The notes beneath the pieces were generated by a model. It was not told the DNA's origin. It made no database searches and saw only the letters and a list, made by a program, of their open reading frames with translations. A program made the translations under genes and the position numbers. A stretch of 27,990 nt of DNA from Candidatus Tectimicrobiota bacterium (lineage in GTDB: Bacteria > UBA8248 > JACPRG01). This document shows, piece after piece, positions 7,419 through 18,053 of the stretch (position 1 is the first letter of the stretch; each line of letters opens with the position of its first letter). The DNA is taken from positions 1-27,990 of the forward strand of contig JACPRG010000032.1 in assembly GCA_016190025.1 (NCBI GenBank). Reading direction: 5' to 3'.

Positions 7419-8968
7419 CGGGTCTGCCGCCGGGTCTTGTCGCGCGCGGCGGCGTCCCGGCCCAGCCGGACGAATTCCAGGCTGATCCGGTCCTGGAGCT
7501 CCCTCATTTTCCAGTGGGGGCACCCGCCTGCGTTCATCAGGATGGAAAAGGCGATGACGTCTCCGTCGGCGGCGACCGCGTAGCCGGACAGGGCGTCCGC
7601 GCCGTCGAGGGTGCCCGTCTTGGCGCGGATTTTCCACTCGGCCGAGGTGCCGTCCAGCCGCTTGCGGACCGATCCGTCGACCCCCATGACTGCCAGGGAC
7701 GAAACGAACTCCGGGCGGAAGCGGAAGTCATCGTGCATGTCCACCAGCACGCTGACGATCTGGGCCGGGCTGAGGCGGTTCTCCCTGGAGAGGCCGGCGC
7801 CGTCGGCGATCACGTAAGCGTCCGGCGCGTGGCCCAGCCGCCGCATGTAGCGCTGGATGACGTTGATTCCCTTTTGCCGCGTCCCGGGGGCGCCCAGGAC
7901 CTCCGCGCCCAGCGTTTTCAGGACCTGTTCGGCGATGAAGTTGTTGCTCCACTTGTTCATGTCCGAAAGGATGATGGACAGCGGCTTGGAGAGATGGTGG
8001 GCCAGGGCGCGCGCGTGAGGCGGGGTTTTGGCCCGGCGGACCGGCCCCCGGACCGAAATCCCCTCCGACTTCAAAAACGCCCGGAAGGTGTGCCCCAGGT
8101 AAAGGGCGGGCTCGGTGACGTTGACCCAGATGAGCCGCGGGCCGCTTCCCGCGGGAAGGAAGCCCTCCAGGATGATCAGGTCCCCGGCCGTGTGGCTGGT
8201 CCTGCGGACCCGCAGGCTCGACTTCCCTCGCGCCCCGGCGGTTTTGGCGTTGTTGACCATCTGGATGTAAGGGGAATCGGGGTCCGCCACGGCGCGGGGA
8301 GGCTTTCCGACCACCGGGCTCGGCTCCACGTACAGGCCGAGGGTGTTGAAGTTCAGGGAGGCCGCTCCGTGGGGGGCCTGATAGGGGCGGAGGCCGTGCC
8401 CGCCGTTCGTCCCCGGAACGAACCGCTCCGAATCGAAGTAGGTGTCGTCCACGACCAGGTCTCCGCCGACCTCTCGGAGCCCTTGCCGCTTGAGGGCCCT
8501 CACCAGCGTCCAGAGTTCCTCGCTGACCAGGCTCGGGTCCCCGAAGCCCTTCAGGTACAGGTCCCCGCTCAGCCGCCCGGCGGCCAGCGGACCCGTGTAG
8601 TAGACGTCGGTCTTGAACTTGAAATTCGACTTGAGGAAGTAAAAGGCGGCGGCGGTCGCCAGCACCTTGACGTTGGAGGCCGGGATGAAGATCTCCCCGC
8701 CCCGGAGGTCGTAGAGCACCCGGCGGGTGCTCAGGGAAAAGGCCCGAACCCCGACTCTTCCCTTGCGGAGGCACGCCTCCGCGAAATGGCGCGCCAGGTT
8801 CCGTCTCAGGGAGGAGAGGCCCTGGGGCTCGGCGCTCTGGCTCTCCGCCAAATCCGGCCGGAGCGGCTGGGCCGGGCCGGCGGACAGGAGGGCGGCCGCC
8901 AGAGCGACGGGCAAAAGCCGCACCCGGAGACCGCTCCCCGGGGTCCTTCCTTCAGCGCGGCGTCTCAA
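7415..8968 (-). CDS. dacB: D-Ala-D-Ala carboxypeptidase/endopeptidase, PBP4 type (peptidase S13)
   Basis: 517 residues with the three active-site motifs of the S13 penicillin-binding family: SxxK as S98-N-V-K101 (PASNVKVLATAAA), SxN as S341-N-N343 (KWSNNFIAEQ) and KTG as K450-T-G452 (RAKTGTLDGADALSGY). The long insert domain between the first two motifs is typical of PBP4. It trims D-Ala from, and cleaves cross-links in, periplasmic peptidoglycan. The N terminus has a hydrophobic export segment (VRLLPVALAAALLSAG). The TTG at 8968 has GGGAG upstream and overlaps the VanZ-like gene by 17 bases. The GTG at 8923, right before the hydrophobic core and preceded by GGGGAG, is a real alternative. The stop overlaps the recJ start as ATGA. 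Confidence 0.93.
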   Translation of the reverse strand: MRRRAEGRTPGSGLRVRLLPVALAAALLSAGPAQPLRPDLAESQSAEPQGLSSLRRNLARHFAEACLRKGRVGVRAFSLSTRRVLYDLRGGEIFIPASNVKVLATAAAFYFLKSNFKFKTDVYYTGPLAAGRLSGDLYLKGFGDPSLVSEELWTLVRALKRQGLREVGGDLVVDDTYFDSERFVPGTNGGHGLRPYQAPHGAASLNFNTLGLYVEPSPVVGKPPRAVADPDSPYIQMVNNAKTAGARGKSSLRVRRTSHTAGDLIILEGFLPAGSGPRLIWVNVTEPALYLGHTFRAFLKSEGISVRGPVRRAKTPPHARALAHHLSKPLSIILSDMNKWSNNFIAEQVLKTLGAEVLGAPGTRQKGINVIQRYMRRLGHAPDAYVIADGAGLSRENRLSPAQIVSVLVDMHDDFRFRPEFVSSLAVMGVDGSVRKRLDGTSAEWKIRAKTGTLDGADALSGYAVAADGDVIAFSILMNAGGCPHWKMRELQDRISLEFVRLGRDAAARDKTRRQTR

Positions 8969-9572
8969 CAGCCGTCTCCCGGGCGCGGCCGGACAGCAAG
9001 AGCTCCGTCACCACCAGGCCCAACAGTCCCGCCAGCAGGTTGAAGCCCACGTCCCGAATGTCCCCGAACCGGTTCGGGAGCAGAGACTGGATTCCCTCGT
9101 CGGCGAGCCCGACGGCGAAGTTCAGCGCCAGCGTCCATGCGCGCCGCGTCCAGATCCCCTGGGTTTCCCGGGTGGATCGCAGGGTGTGAAAGGCCAGATA
9201 GCTCAGGAATCCGTACTCGAAGAAGTGGACCTCTTCGACGGGGTTCTCCAGTTTCCAGATGAAAAACCCGAAGATGAGGGCGCACCCACCGAGAGCCAAT
9301 CCCCTGAGCGGGGTCCGGTTTTCTCGGACGGCCAGGACCTTCCAGAGGACCCACGCGCCTCCGAGGACGGTGAGGGTTGACAAGATGAGGGGGGCCGGCC
9401 GGCCGATCCCGTCCCGGATAGGAACCCACAGCACGGGCATCAGCGGGAGGGTGGCCCAGATGAGGAGGACGTAGAGAATGATTGTGGACCATCGGGCGGG
9501 GAGGGGCCTCCGGGGGCTGTGGAAGGGCGCCGGAATCCATGACCCTCCAAGAAATGCCGCCCCCAAACACAT
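8952..9572 (-). CDS. VanZ-like membrane protein
   Basis: 206 residues with about four or five hydrophobic segments. The C-terminal half carries the VanZ-like pattern: EEVHFFEYGFLSYLAF, then GLADEGIQSLLPNRFGDIRDVGFNLLAGLLGL. VanZ-like proteins are inner-membrane proteins of poorly known role, some conferring low-level teicoplanin resistance; a cell-envelope role fits the overlapping downstream dacB. The start is placed at the ATG at 9572 because GGGGAGGG lies just upstream. The TTG at 9587 has no comparable ribosome site. This is the first gene of the VanZ-dacB-recJ-dinB operon. No resistance function should be inferred from this alone. Confidence 0.85.
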   Translation of the reverse strand: MCLGAAFLGGSWIPAPFHSPRRPLPARWSTIILYVLLIWATLPLMPVLWVPIRDGIGRPAPLILSTLTVLGGAWVLWKVLAVRENRTPLRGLALGGCALIFGFFIWKLENPVEEVHFFEYGFLSYLAFHTLRSTRETQGIWTRRAWTLALNFAVGLADEGIQSLLPNRFGDIRDVGFNLLAGLLGLVVTELLLSGRARETAVETPR

Positions 9573-9777
9573 CACCCTCCCCGACAAGAAAACGACCCGC
9601 CGCCATGATAGACGGAGAACCGGAAAAGTTCAAGGGAGGCCCTCCGGAGGCCGGCGGATGCCGGGAGAGAGGCTTTTCCGGGGTAGCGCCGCGGCATGGA
9701 GGGGGCCCGGGGGCGGCGAAAACATCTGGCGGCCGTCCGCGCTCTCCGCGGGACGGGGGGAGATCGGCCGCCGCCGG

Positions 9778-9807
9778 TTCGCGATTCCTCCGGGGAAGAC
9801 GTATAAT
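9778..9807 (+). promoter_or_regulatory. Candidate sigma70 promoter for the YaaC-like gene
   Basis: A perfect TATAAT at 9802-9807 in otherwise very GC-rich DNA, with a weak -35 (TTCGCG, 9778-9783) at 18-base spacing. Transcription would begin about 40 bases before the ATG at 9853. Confidence 0.45.
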
Positions 9808-9852
9808 TTGACGGATATCCCGAGGGCAAGGCTCGGCTCGTGGGCGCGGAAG

Positions 9853-10929
9853 ATGGACGATTCCTCTCATTACATCATCGAGGACCTGCGGAAGTATTTC
9901 GACCTGGAGAAGGTCTGGACTGACTTCGTCGGCCTGGAGTACGAAAGCGCCGTCCGGGACATCCTGCGCCAGCTTTTGGAGAGCGGCCGGCTGACTTTCC
10001 GCGACGGGGAGCAGCGGGACTCGCGCTTTCTCTACCGCTACGCCCTGCCGTACATCTCCTTCAGCATGCAGCAGGCGCGCGAGTATTTCTTCTCGGCCCG
10101 CGGCGCGACCCTGCTGACCAAGCCGCTTCTTCTCTATTACGGGATGATGTCCTTCGTCCGGGCTCTCATCACCCTGGTTTCCCCGGACTTTTTCACCGAC
10201 CAGGAGGACCTCTACCACGGCATCAAGACGCTGGACAAAGGCCGCTCGGATTTCCGCCTCGCCGAAAAGCGCCTTCAGGTGGCGCGCAACGGCCTCTTTC
10301 CGCAGGTCCACGCCATCATCAACGGGGGCAAGAGCCGGGAGGCCGAGGTCTCGCTCCTCGACCTCTTCACCCGTCTCCCCGACCTCTATTACAACTGCCT
10401 GTACGTGTACGACCTGGCCGACGCGGAGATGAACTGCGTCCGGCTGGTCCAGGGAGGCGTCCGGAAGATGGAGAGCGACGGGACGATGTGGGTCCAGTTC
10501 GAGATCGAGCGCGAGCTCTGCGAGGAGCCGGAGCGCCTGCCCCGGCACCTGCGAGAGGAGTTCGAGGCCCGGGACGGGGATTCTCCGGTCCGCGTCTGGG
10601 TCGGCAAGGTCCGAAGCCGGGACCTCAACGAGGTGGGAACGATTCTCCACCGCCTGCGGGAGATCAGCCTGGAGGACGAGCGGTTCCTCATTCGTCCCGT
10701 CCCTTCCACCAAGGGGGAACCGATCCAGTTCTCGGAGTTGGAGCTTCATTACCTCCTGATGTTCTACTTGAGCTCCATCGCCCGCTATCAGCCCCATCTG
10801 TGGGGGGAGCTCCTGATCGGCCGCAAGACCTCGGAGACCCTTCTGGTGAGGAATTTCATCGAGGGCTCGGAGAAGAAATTCCCCTGCCTCGTCCACCACC
10901 AGATCTTCCGCCGGATCCTGCTCGGATGA
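9853..10929 (+). CDS. YaaC-like protein
   Basis: 358 residues. The N-terminal half has the YaaC-like pattern: a short aromatic start, then ARGATLLTKPLLLYYGMMSFVRALI, then a HGIKTLDK-type segment, and a C-terminal all-helical part with ELELHYLLMFYLSSIARYQPHLW. This resembles Bacillus YaaC, whose function is unknown. No enzyme motif or membrane segment is visible, so it is probably cytosolic. The ATG at 9853 is chosen because the sequence before it is low in coding character and a good -10 box lies at 9802-9807; the ribosome site (GCGGAAG) is weak and close. It is divergent from the VanZ operon and 82 bases upstream of the RAM-domain gene. Confidence 0.75.
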   Translation: MDDSSHYIIEDLRKYFDLEKVWTDFVGLEYESAVRDILRQLLESGRLTFRDGEQRDSRFLYRYALPYISFSMQQAREYFFSARGATLLTKPLLLYYGMMSFVRALITLVSPDFFTDQEDLYHGIKTLDKGRSDFRLAEKRLQVARNGLFPQVHAIINGGKSREAEVSLLDLFTRLPDLYYNCLYVYDLADAEMNCVRLVQGGVRKMESDGTMWVQFEIERELCEEPERLPRHLREEFEARDGDSPVRVWVGKVRSRDLNEVGTILHRLREISLEDERFLIRPVPSTKGEPIQFSELELHYLLMFYLSSIARYQPHLWGELLIGRKTSETLLVRNFIEGSEKKFPCLVHHQIFRRILLG

Positions 10930-11011
10930 GGGGCCGCCGGGCGGGGCCGTCCGGGGCGAGTCGATCTGGAGGGGTGGCGCGGGCGGGCCGGGGAGAGAGG
11001 GGAGGCAAGAC

Positions 11012-11251
11012 ATGCGGGTCGCCTACATGCTGATCAAGGTGGAGGTAGGCGCCGTCGAGGGCGTCGCCAGCCGTCTCATGGAAGTGGAGGAGGTGACGGA
11101 GGTCTATTCCATCTCCGGCGCTTACGACATCCTGGCCAAGGTGATCGTCGAGGACTACGACCAGTTCGGCGAGATCATCCCCCAGAAGATTCATTCCATC
11201 GCCGGCATCCGGGCGACCAACACGCTCCTGACCTTCACCGCCTTCAAGTGA
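11012..11251 (+). CDS. Stand-alone Lrp/AsnC-type RAM ligand-binding domain protein
   Basis: 79 residues that match only the C-terminal effector domain (RAM/AsnC_trans_reg) of Lrp/AsnC regulators: a beta strand MLIKVEVG, a helix, EVYSISGAYDILAKV, a second helix, and IRATNTLLTFTAF. There is no helix-turn-helix, so it cannot bind DNA by itself. Stand-alone RAM proteins form oligomers that bind amino acids and may modulate full-length Lrp proteins. GGGAGGC lies six bases before the ATG. The next gene, a class II aldolase, follows after 67 bases. Confidence 0.9.
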   Translation: MRVAYMLIKVEVGAVEGVASRLMEVEEVTEVYSISGAYDILAKVIVEDYDQFGEIIPQKIHSIAGIRATNTLLTFTAFK

Positions 11252-11318
11252 GGCCGGCCGGGAGACGGCCGATCCCGGCGTCCGTTCGTTTGCAACCCCC
11301 GTTCCCTGAGGAGAAGCC

Positions 11319-12020
11319 ATGCCGGACGACATCCGACGACTCAAAGAAAAGCTGGTCCTCGCCCACAAGATCATGGCGGCCGCCGGGGTCCTTCAGATGA
11401 ACCTGGGGCACGCCAGCGTCCGCCTGCCGGAGGGGAACCGCGTCCTGATCCTGGGACACCTGCACGACGTGGGGAAGGTCTTTGAGGGCGTGACGGTGGA
11501 TGACCTGAGCGTGATGGACCTGGAGGGGAACCACCTGGAGGGCGGCCTGGAGCCGCCCGGCGAGCGGTACATCCACAGCGGGATCTACAAGGCCCGGCCC
11601 GAGGTGGGCGCCGTCGTGCACGCCCATCCCTTCATGGCCGTGGCCTGCACCATCGCCGGACGCGACCTCATCCCCGTGGGCCACTGGGGGACCGTTTTCC
11701 ACCCCAAGGTTCCCGTGTATCCCAGCTCGGAACAGATAGAAACCCAGCGGATGGGGGAGGACATCGCCCGGGTCATGGGGAGCGCCCCGGCCGTGTTGCT
11801 CAAGCACCACGGAGCGGTCTCGGCCGGGAAGTTCCTGGAGCAGGCGGTGGCGGTCATGCTCTCCCTGGAGCATACAGCCCGGCTTCTGGCCGCCGCCTGC
11901 CAGATGGGAACGCCCGAGGCCCTTCCCCCCGAGCAGATCCGGAGCGGCAAGGCCGTCAAGCTGGACCGGCCTTCCTTTTGGGAGAACCCCTGGGCCTACT
12001 GGTCCTCCCGCGTCTCCTGA
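11319..12020 (+). CDS. Class II aldolase/adducin family protein
   Basis: 233 residues with the zinc-dependent class II aldolase fold: acidic residue E82 in GERYIHSGIYKARP, the HxH pair H101/H103 in VVHAHPF, and H163 in LLKHHGAVS. These are the expected metal ligands and catalytic acid of the fuculose-phosphate aldolase/ribulose-phosphate epimerase/adducin family. Family members cleave or epimerise sugar phosphates, or dehydrate methylthioribulose phosphate. The substrate cannot be told from the sequence, and no sugar pathway genes lie nearby. The ATG is preceded by TGAGGAG. It is co-directional with the RAM-domain gene and convergent with the response regulator. Confidence 0.9.
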   Translation: MPDDIRRLKEKLVLAHKIMAAAGVLQMNLGHASVRLPEGNRVLILGHLHDVGKVFEGVTVDDLSVMDLEGNHLEGGLEPPGERYIHSGIYKARPEVGAVVHAHPFMAVACTIAGRDLIPVGHWGTVFHPKVPVYPSSEQIETQRMGEDIARVMGSAPAVLLKHHGAVSAGKFLEQAVAVMLSLEHTARLLAAACQMGTPEALPPEQIRSGKAVKLDRPSFWENPWAYWSSRVS

Positions 12021-12058
12021 GGGCGGTTCGGGGCGAGGGATGCGGGGGCGCGGGCCCC

Positions 12059-12427
12059 TCAGCCCAGGATGTCCATGATTTTCACCAGGATGGCGTTTTC
12101 GAGGTAATTGAGGTCGATGGGTTTCGTGATGTAGTCGTGGGCGCCGGCGGCGAGGGCCTCCTTGGCGACGGTTTCCTCCTGGACGGCCGTGACCATGATG
12201 ATCCCGATGCGGGAGTCCAGGGTCCTCGCCTCTTTCAGGACTTCCAGGCCGTTCATCCCCGGCATGAGGATGTCGAGAAGCACGATGTGCGGGTGCAGGG
12301 CCTTGATCTTCTCCAGCGCCTCCTTTCCGTTGAAGGCGCTGGAGACCTGATGGCCCCGTCTCCCCAGAAAGTCCTCGAGGTATTCACAGACCTCGGGCTC
12401 GTCGTCCACGACCAGGATCTTCCCCAT
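12059..12427 (-). CDS. Single-domain response regulator (CheY-like receiver)
   Basis: 122 residues, only a receiver domain: acidic pair D8/D9, phospho-acceptor D52 in VLLDILMPGMNG, T80 in IMVTAV and K102 in YITKPIDL. No output domain, so it probably passes phosphate on or acts by protein contact, like CheY/Spo0F. It starts 97 bases after the stop of the histidine kinase on the same strand, so the two form a likely cognate pair. The ATG is preceded by AAGGA about 12 bases upstream. Confidence 0.95.
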   Translation of the reverse strand: MGKILVVDDEPEVCEYLEDFLGRRGHQVSSAFNGKEALEKIKALHPHIVLLDILMPGMNGLEVLKEARTLDSRIGIIMVTAVQEETVAKEALAAGAHDYITKPIDLNYLENAILVKIMDILG

Positions 12428-12524
12428 CGTTGTCCGGTTCCTTATATGATTGGCTCAGGAGAGGTCCGCATCCGTCAAGAGGGCGCTCCCGCGCTCGCCC
12501 ATGATACTACCGAATCTCCGCTGT

Positions 12525-15182
<2,658 letters not shown>

Positions 15183-15442
15183 GGCTTCGCCCTCCCACGG
15201 CCCCCGTCTCCCTCCCGCGGGAGGCCTGCGCCCGGAGAAGGGCCGCGATGGCCTTTCCAGGTTGGAGAGCCCCCCCCTCGCCTTTCAGCCGTTGACGGGC
15301 GGCGGAGAATCAACCCTTTGATCTTCCGCGAGGCTCCCCGCCATCTTGCTGGCCTGAAGGACCCGCCCTCCTCCCTCCTCTGCCCGAAGCCGAAGCGGTT
15401 TTTCCCCGGACGCCGGCCGGCCGCGCCGCAATGGGACGACGC

Positions 15443-16147
15443 TCAGCGCCTCCATTCGCTCCCGCCGAACCCTCCGGTCACGCCCGTCCTCACCAGGTGA
15501 TTGGGGTTGTCGACGCGGATGGCGAGTTGCCCCGAGTTCCGGATGCGCCCTTTGGTGACGTCCCCCCACTCCAGGGTGATCTGGGCACCGGAGACGGGCC
15601 CGATGGCCACGTTGGTCCACGTCCTCCCGCCGTCGCCCGACTCGCCCAGCCAGTAGAGGCGGCTTCCCACCTGGCGGATGTAATAGGTGCCGCCGTCATT
15701 GCCCCGCCAGACGCCGGTCAGGTCGAATCCCGCGGGAGGAGGCGGGGGCGCCCCGACGCGCCTCCATTCGCTTCCGCCGAAGCCGCCGGTCACGCCCGTC
15801 CTCACCAGGTGGTCCGGATTGTTAATGCGGATGGCGAGTTGCCCCGAGTTCCGGATGCGCCCTTTGGTGACGTCTCCCCACTCCAGGGAGATCTGGTTTC
15901 CGGAGATGGGGCCGATGGCTACGTTGGTCCACGTCCTCCCGCCGTCCCCTGATTCGCCCAGCCAGTAGAGGCGGCTTCCCACTTGGCGGATGTAATAGGT
16001 GCCGCCGTCGTTGCCCCGCCAGACGCCGGTCAGGTCCTGCGCCGCGGCGGCGTTCGGGGAAATCAGATTCCCCAGCCCCCATGAGAGAAGGAGGCAAAGG
16101 GGCAGCAGAAAAACAATCGACGATCTGAATTTCTTGGAGCTTCCCAT
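15443..16147 (-). CDS. Secreted protein built of two near-identical repeats
   Basis: 234 residues: a signal peptide (SSIVFLLPLCLLLSWGLGN, cleavage near AAAAQ) followed by two copies of a repeat of about 90 residues, joined by a short GAPPPPPAG linker. Each repeat begins DLTGVWRGNDGGTYYIRQVG, continues SRLYWLGESGDGGRTW, EWGDVTKGRIRNSGQL, and ends TGVTGGFGGSEWRR. Within a repeat only a handful of residues differ. The tryptophan/glycine-rich beta pattern suggests a small beta-barrel or carbohydrate-binding-like fold, but I do not recognise a named family. The ATG at 16147 is chosen for its AGGGAGG site and the signal peptide. Nearly no divergence between the two repeats at DNA level points to a recent internal duplication or gene conversion. 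Confidence 0.85.
   Translation of the reverse strand: MGSSKKFRSSIVFLLPLCLLLSWGLGNLISPNAAAAQDLTGVWRGNDGGTYYIRQVGSRLYWLGESGDGGRTWTNVAIGPISGNQISLEWGDVTKGRIRNSGQLAIRINNPDHLVRTGVTGGFGGSEWRRVGAPPPPPAGFDLTGVWRGNDGGTYYIRQVGSRLYWLGESGDGGRTWTNVAIGPVSGAQITLEWGDVTKGRIRNSGQLAIRVDNPNHLVRTGVTGGFGGSEWRR
15446..15723 (-). repeat. Direct repeat unit 2 of the repeat protein gene
   Basis: About 278 bp nearly identical to 15758-16035, offset 312 bp (104 codons), in frame. Encodes the C-terminal protein repeat. Confidence 0.9.
15758..16035 (-). repeat. Direct repeat unit 1 of the repeat protein gene
   Basis: Partner of 15446-15723. It encodes the first protein repeat after the signal peptide. The differences are scattered single bases, several of them changing an amino acid (I/V, N/A, S/T, N/D). 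Confidence 0.9.
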
Positions 16148-16336
16148 GAGCGATTCCTCCCTGGCCGCAACGGCCTTTCCAATCCCCCGACAAGAAACTC
16201 CCTTGAAGCGACTGTCAATGGTAAGCAATCTGCGGCCGGAAATCCAGTGCCTCGATCGCCCCCCTTGAAGGGCCGTTCCCTCCCTTCTGTGTGCGAATCG
16301 GGGAAAATCAACCCACGCTCGAAGTCCCGGGCGCCT

Positions 16337-16477
16337 TCAGAGGAAATACTTGATCGCGAAGAGGACGTTCGAAAAGAAGTTCTTCTCCTCGCTGACCGCC
16401 CATTGGGAGGCGAGTCCGAAGCCCATCGGAAACTCTTTGAACGGGTAGAGCCAGAAGCCCGGGCTGACCGGGTTCAT
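16337..16477 (-). CDS. Small hypothetical protein, 46 residues
   Basis: A short ORF from the ATG at 16477 to the TGA at 16337. The product begins MNPVSPGFWLYPFKEFPMGF and ends NVLFAIKYFL. It is rich in aromatic residues and its codons end almost always in G or C, as in real genes here, whereas the sequence upstream of the ATG loses this bias. The ribosome site is poor. It may be a genuine small, perhaps membrane-associated, protein or the 3' remnant of a larger gene. It lies 189 bp upstream of the repeat protein on the same strand. Confidence 0.45.
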   Translation of the reverse strand: MNPVSPGFWLYPFKEFPMGFGLASQWAVSEEKNFFSNVLFAIKYFL

Positions 16478-16816
16478 TCTCGTCGTCTTTTGTTTTCGCT
16501 CAACCGCGCGGATGAATCCTGACCTCTTTGGAAAACCCCCTTCTCGGAAGACTGACGGCTCCGCGGCGTCGATTAAGAATTTCTAACGGGACGGCGGGCG
16601 GGTTTCGGCCTATATTGTGTGGGTGTAAGAGGGTTTGGGGGATCCTGCCGGACGGTGTCCCGTGAGCGGAGGGGACGGGCACTGCTTCCCAGAGTTGCAA
16701 TCGGTTGCTCCCGGGAGAACCCGGCGGGCGGCGGAGGCTCTCCGGAGCGGAGCCGACAGGACGCCGCCGCGGTTCAAAGGCCGGGGGCTCTTCCAAAAAG
16801 AAGAGGAGTGAAAAGG
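16478..16816. other. Intergenic region, 339 bp
   Basis: Divergent region between the 46-residue ORF and the Bax inhibitor gene. It is AT-richer at 16570-16620, with TATATT at 16611-16616 as a possible -10 for the plus-strand gene but no recognisable -35. The 200 bases after it form a long, GC-rich leader without a clear gene. I see no known riboswitch. Confidence 0.4.
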
Positions 16817-17533
16817 ATGGCTCATGAGGGGTTCGGGACGCTGGCGGAGGCCCGCTCGAGGACGCTGGCCCAGGAGCAGGCGGCCGCTTTCCTGCGGCGC
16901 GTGTACTGGTGGATGACCGTCGGCCTCGGCGTGACGGGGGCCGCGGCCTGGGCCGTGGCGGTGTCGCCCGGGATGCAGCGGCTCATCTTCGGCAACCAGA
17001 TCGTGTTCTTCGGGCTGATCCTCGCCGAGCTGGCCCTCGTCTTCACCCTGAGCGCCCGCGCCGAGAGGATGAGCGTCCAGGGGGCGACGGGGACGTTTTT
17101 GGTGTACTCCTTCCTCAACGGCCTGACCCTGTCGGCCGTTTTCATGGTCTACACGGCCGGCTCCATTACCTCGGTCTTCTTTATCACGGCGGGGACGTTC
17201 GCGGCGACCAGCCTGTGGGCCTACACCACCAAGCGGAACCTGGCCTCCTGGGGAAGCTTCTTCTTCATGGGCCTCATCGGGATCATCATCGCCTCCCTCG
17301 TCAACCTGTTCCTGAAGAGCCCGGCCTTGTATTGGGCCATCAGCTACATCGGGGTGTTCGTGTTCGTCGGCCTGACGGCCTACGACACGCAGCGGATCAC
17401 CTTGATGGGGGCCCAGGGGTTCGGCGATGAGGCCGTCGCCACGAAGACCTCGGTCGTCGGCGCGCTGATCCTGTACCTGGACTTCGTGAACCTCTTCCTG
17501 ATGCTGCTGCGGATCTTCGGGCGGAGAGACTGA
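16817..17533 (+). CDS. Bax inhibitor-1/YccA family membrane protein
   Basis: 238 residues with seven hydrophobic helices, a typical BI-1/YccA (TMBIM-like) layout: an N-terminal cytosolic stretch, FLRRVYWWMTVGLGVTG, YSFLNGLTLSAVF, a long hydrophobic middle, and the C-terminal block GLTAYDTQRI with the conserved acidic/YDTQ signature, then LDFVNLFLMLLRIFGRRD. Bacterial members are inner-membrane proteins; some conduct calcium in a pH-dependent way and YccA modulates FtsH. The ATG at 16817 is chosen because AGGAG lies eight bases upstream; the frame is open further upstream but reads as low-complexity. It is transcribed alone and is convergent with the DUF3465 gene. Confidence 0.93.
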   Translation: MAHEGFGTLAEARSRTLAQEQAAAFLRRVYWWMTVGLGVTGAAAWAVAVSPGMQRLIFGNQIVFFGLILAELALVFTLSARAERMSVQGATGTFLVYSFLNGLTLSAVFMVYTAGSITSVFFITAGTFAATSLWAYTTKRNLASWGSFFFMGLIGIIIASLVNLFLKSPALYWAISYIGVFVFVGLTAYDTQRITLMGAQGFGDEAVATKTSVVGALILYLDFVNLFLMLLRIFGRRD

Positions 17534-17557
17534 GCTCGGAGTAGGGTCGGCCCTTCC

Positions 17558-17580
17558 GGGAGCGCCCGGGGGGGCGTCCC
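17558..17580. terminator. GC hairpin between convergent genes
   Basis: GGGAGCGCCC and GGGCGTCCC form a stem with one bulge, located between the stops of the BI-1 gene (17533) and the DUF3465 gene (17581). It could serve both strands; no T-run follows. Confidence 0.35.
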
Positions 17581-18033
17581 TCAGCGGTACACCCGGCCGT
17601 CCGGGGACAGGATCCAGCCGCCCGCTCCCGCGCCGGGGCGGCCGGGGGAGCGCCCCGCGGGCCGGTGCGTGAAGTGCAGAACCCCTCCCTTGGCGTTCCA
17701 GCGATACTCGCCTCGCACGCGGAGCCGGTCGCCCAGACGGACGGGCGCCCTGGGCGCGACGGCCGTGTTGTGCGAAACGAGGAGGGTCAAGCCGGAGTCC
17801 AGACGGAGGATGAACCGCTGGTGGGGGACGCCCTCGCGGTCGTCTTGCAGGACGCGGCTCACCCGGCCCTCCACCGTCAGGAAGACCCCCGAGCGGCGGA
17901 GGCGGTAAGCCTCTTCCGCCGAGAGGGCGGACTTGCGCTCTGGGACCTGGGCGGGCGCCGGAAGGGCCGCCATCCCCCACAGGAGGGCCCAGGCGACCCA
18001 GAGGGCGCACGCGCGCCACACCCCGCGGATCAA
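17581..18033 (-). CDS. DUF3465 family exported protein
   Basis: 150 residues from the TTG at 18033 (AAGGGGGGG upstream). A signal peptide (ALWVAWALLWGMAALPAPAQ) is followed by a small beta-rich domain with the DUF3465 pattern: VEGRVSRVLQDDREGVPHQRF, LLVSHNTAVAPRAPVRLGD, RGEYRWNAKGGVLHFTHRPA and a final GWILSPDGRVYR. Function unknown; related proteins look OB-fold-like and periplasmic. It begins 20 bases after pyrB and is the last gene of the minus-strand run. Downstream is the convergent BI-1 gene. Confidence 0.85.
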   Translation of the reverse strand: MIRGVWRACALWVAWALLWGMAALPAPAQVPERKSALSAEEAYRLRRSGVFLTVEGRVSRVLQDDREGVPHQRFILRLDSGLTLLVSHNTAVAPRAPVRLGDRLRVRGEYRWNAKGGVLHFTHRPAGRSPGRPGAGAGGWILSPDGRVYR

Positions 18034-18053
18034 AACGCCCCCCCTTCCCGCCG

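Noticed and set aside
5751..7583. Long plus-strand ORF opposite recJ
   Set aside because: Antisense shadow of a GC-rich gene: its product is low-complexity R/P/G/A-rich while the minus strand encodes a complete RecJ with all motifs.
8965..11013. 682-codon minus-strand ORF across the YaaC-like gene and the VanZ-like gene
   Set aside because: It overlaps two supported genes, one on each strand. Its product has no family features and the plus-strand YaaC-like protein is convincing.
12364..12400. Sequence GAGGTATTCACAGACCTC in the response regulator, similar to the recJ palindromes
   Set aside because: It encodes the ordinary EPEVCEYLED start of a receiver domain with no extra residues, and the dyad spacing differs from the recJ copies.
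15446..16035. Regular direct repeats as a possible CRISPR-like array
   Set aside because: There are only two units of about 278 bp and they are in-frame protein repeats inside one gene.
16060..16082. GGGGAA/TTCCCC inverted repeat at the start of the repeat-protein gene
   Set aside because: It lies within the signal-peptide coding region and is short. A regulatory role cannot be supported.
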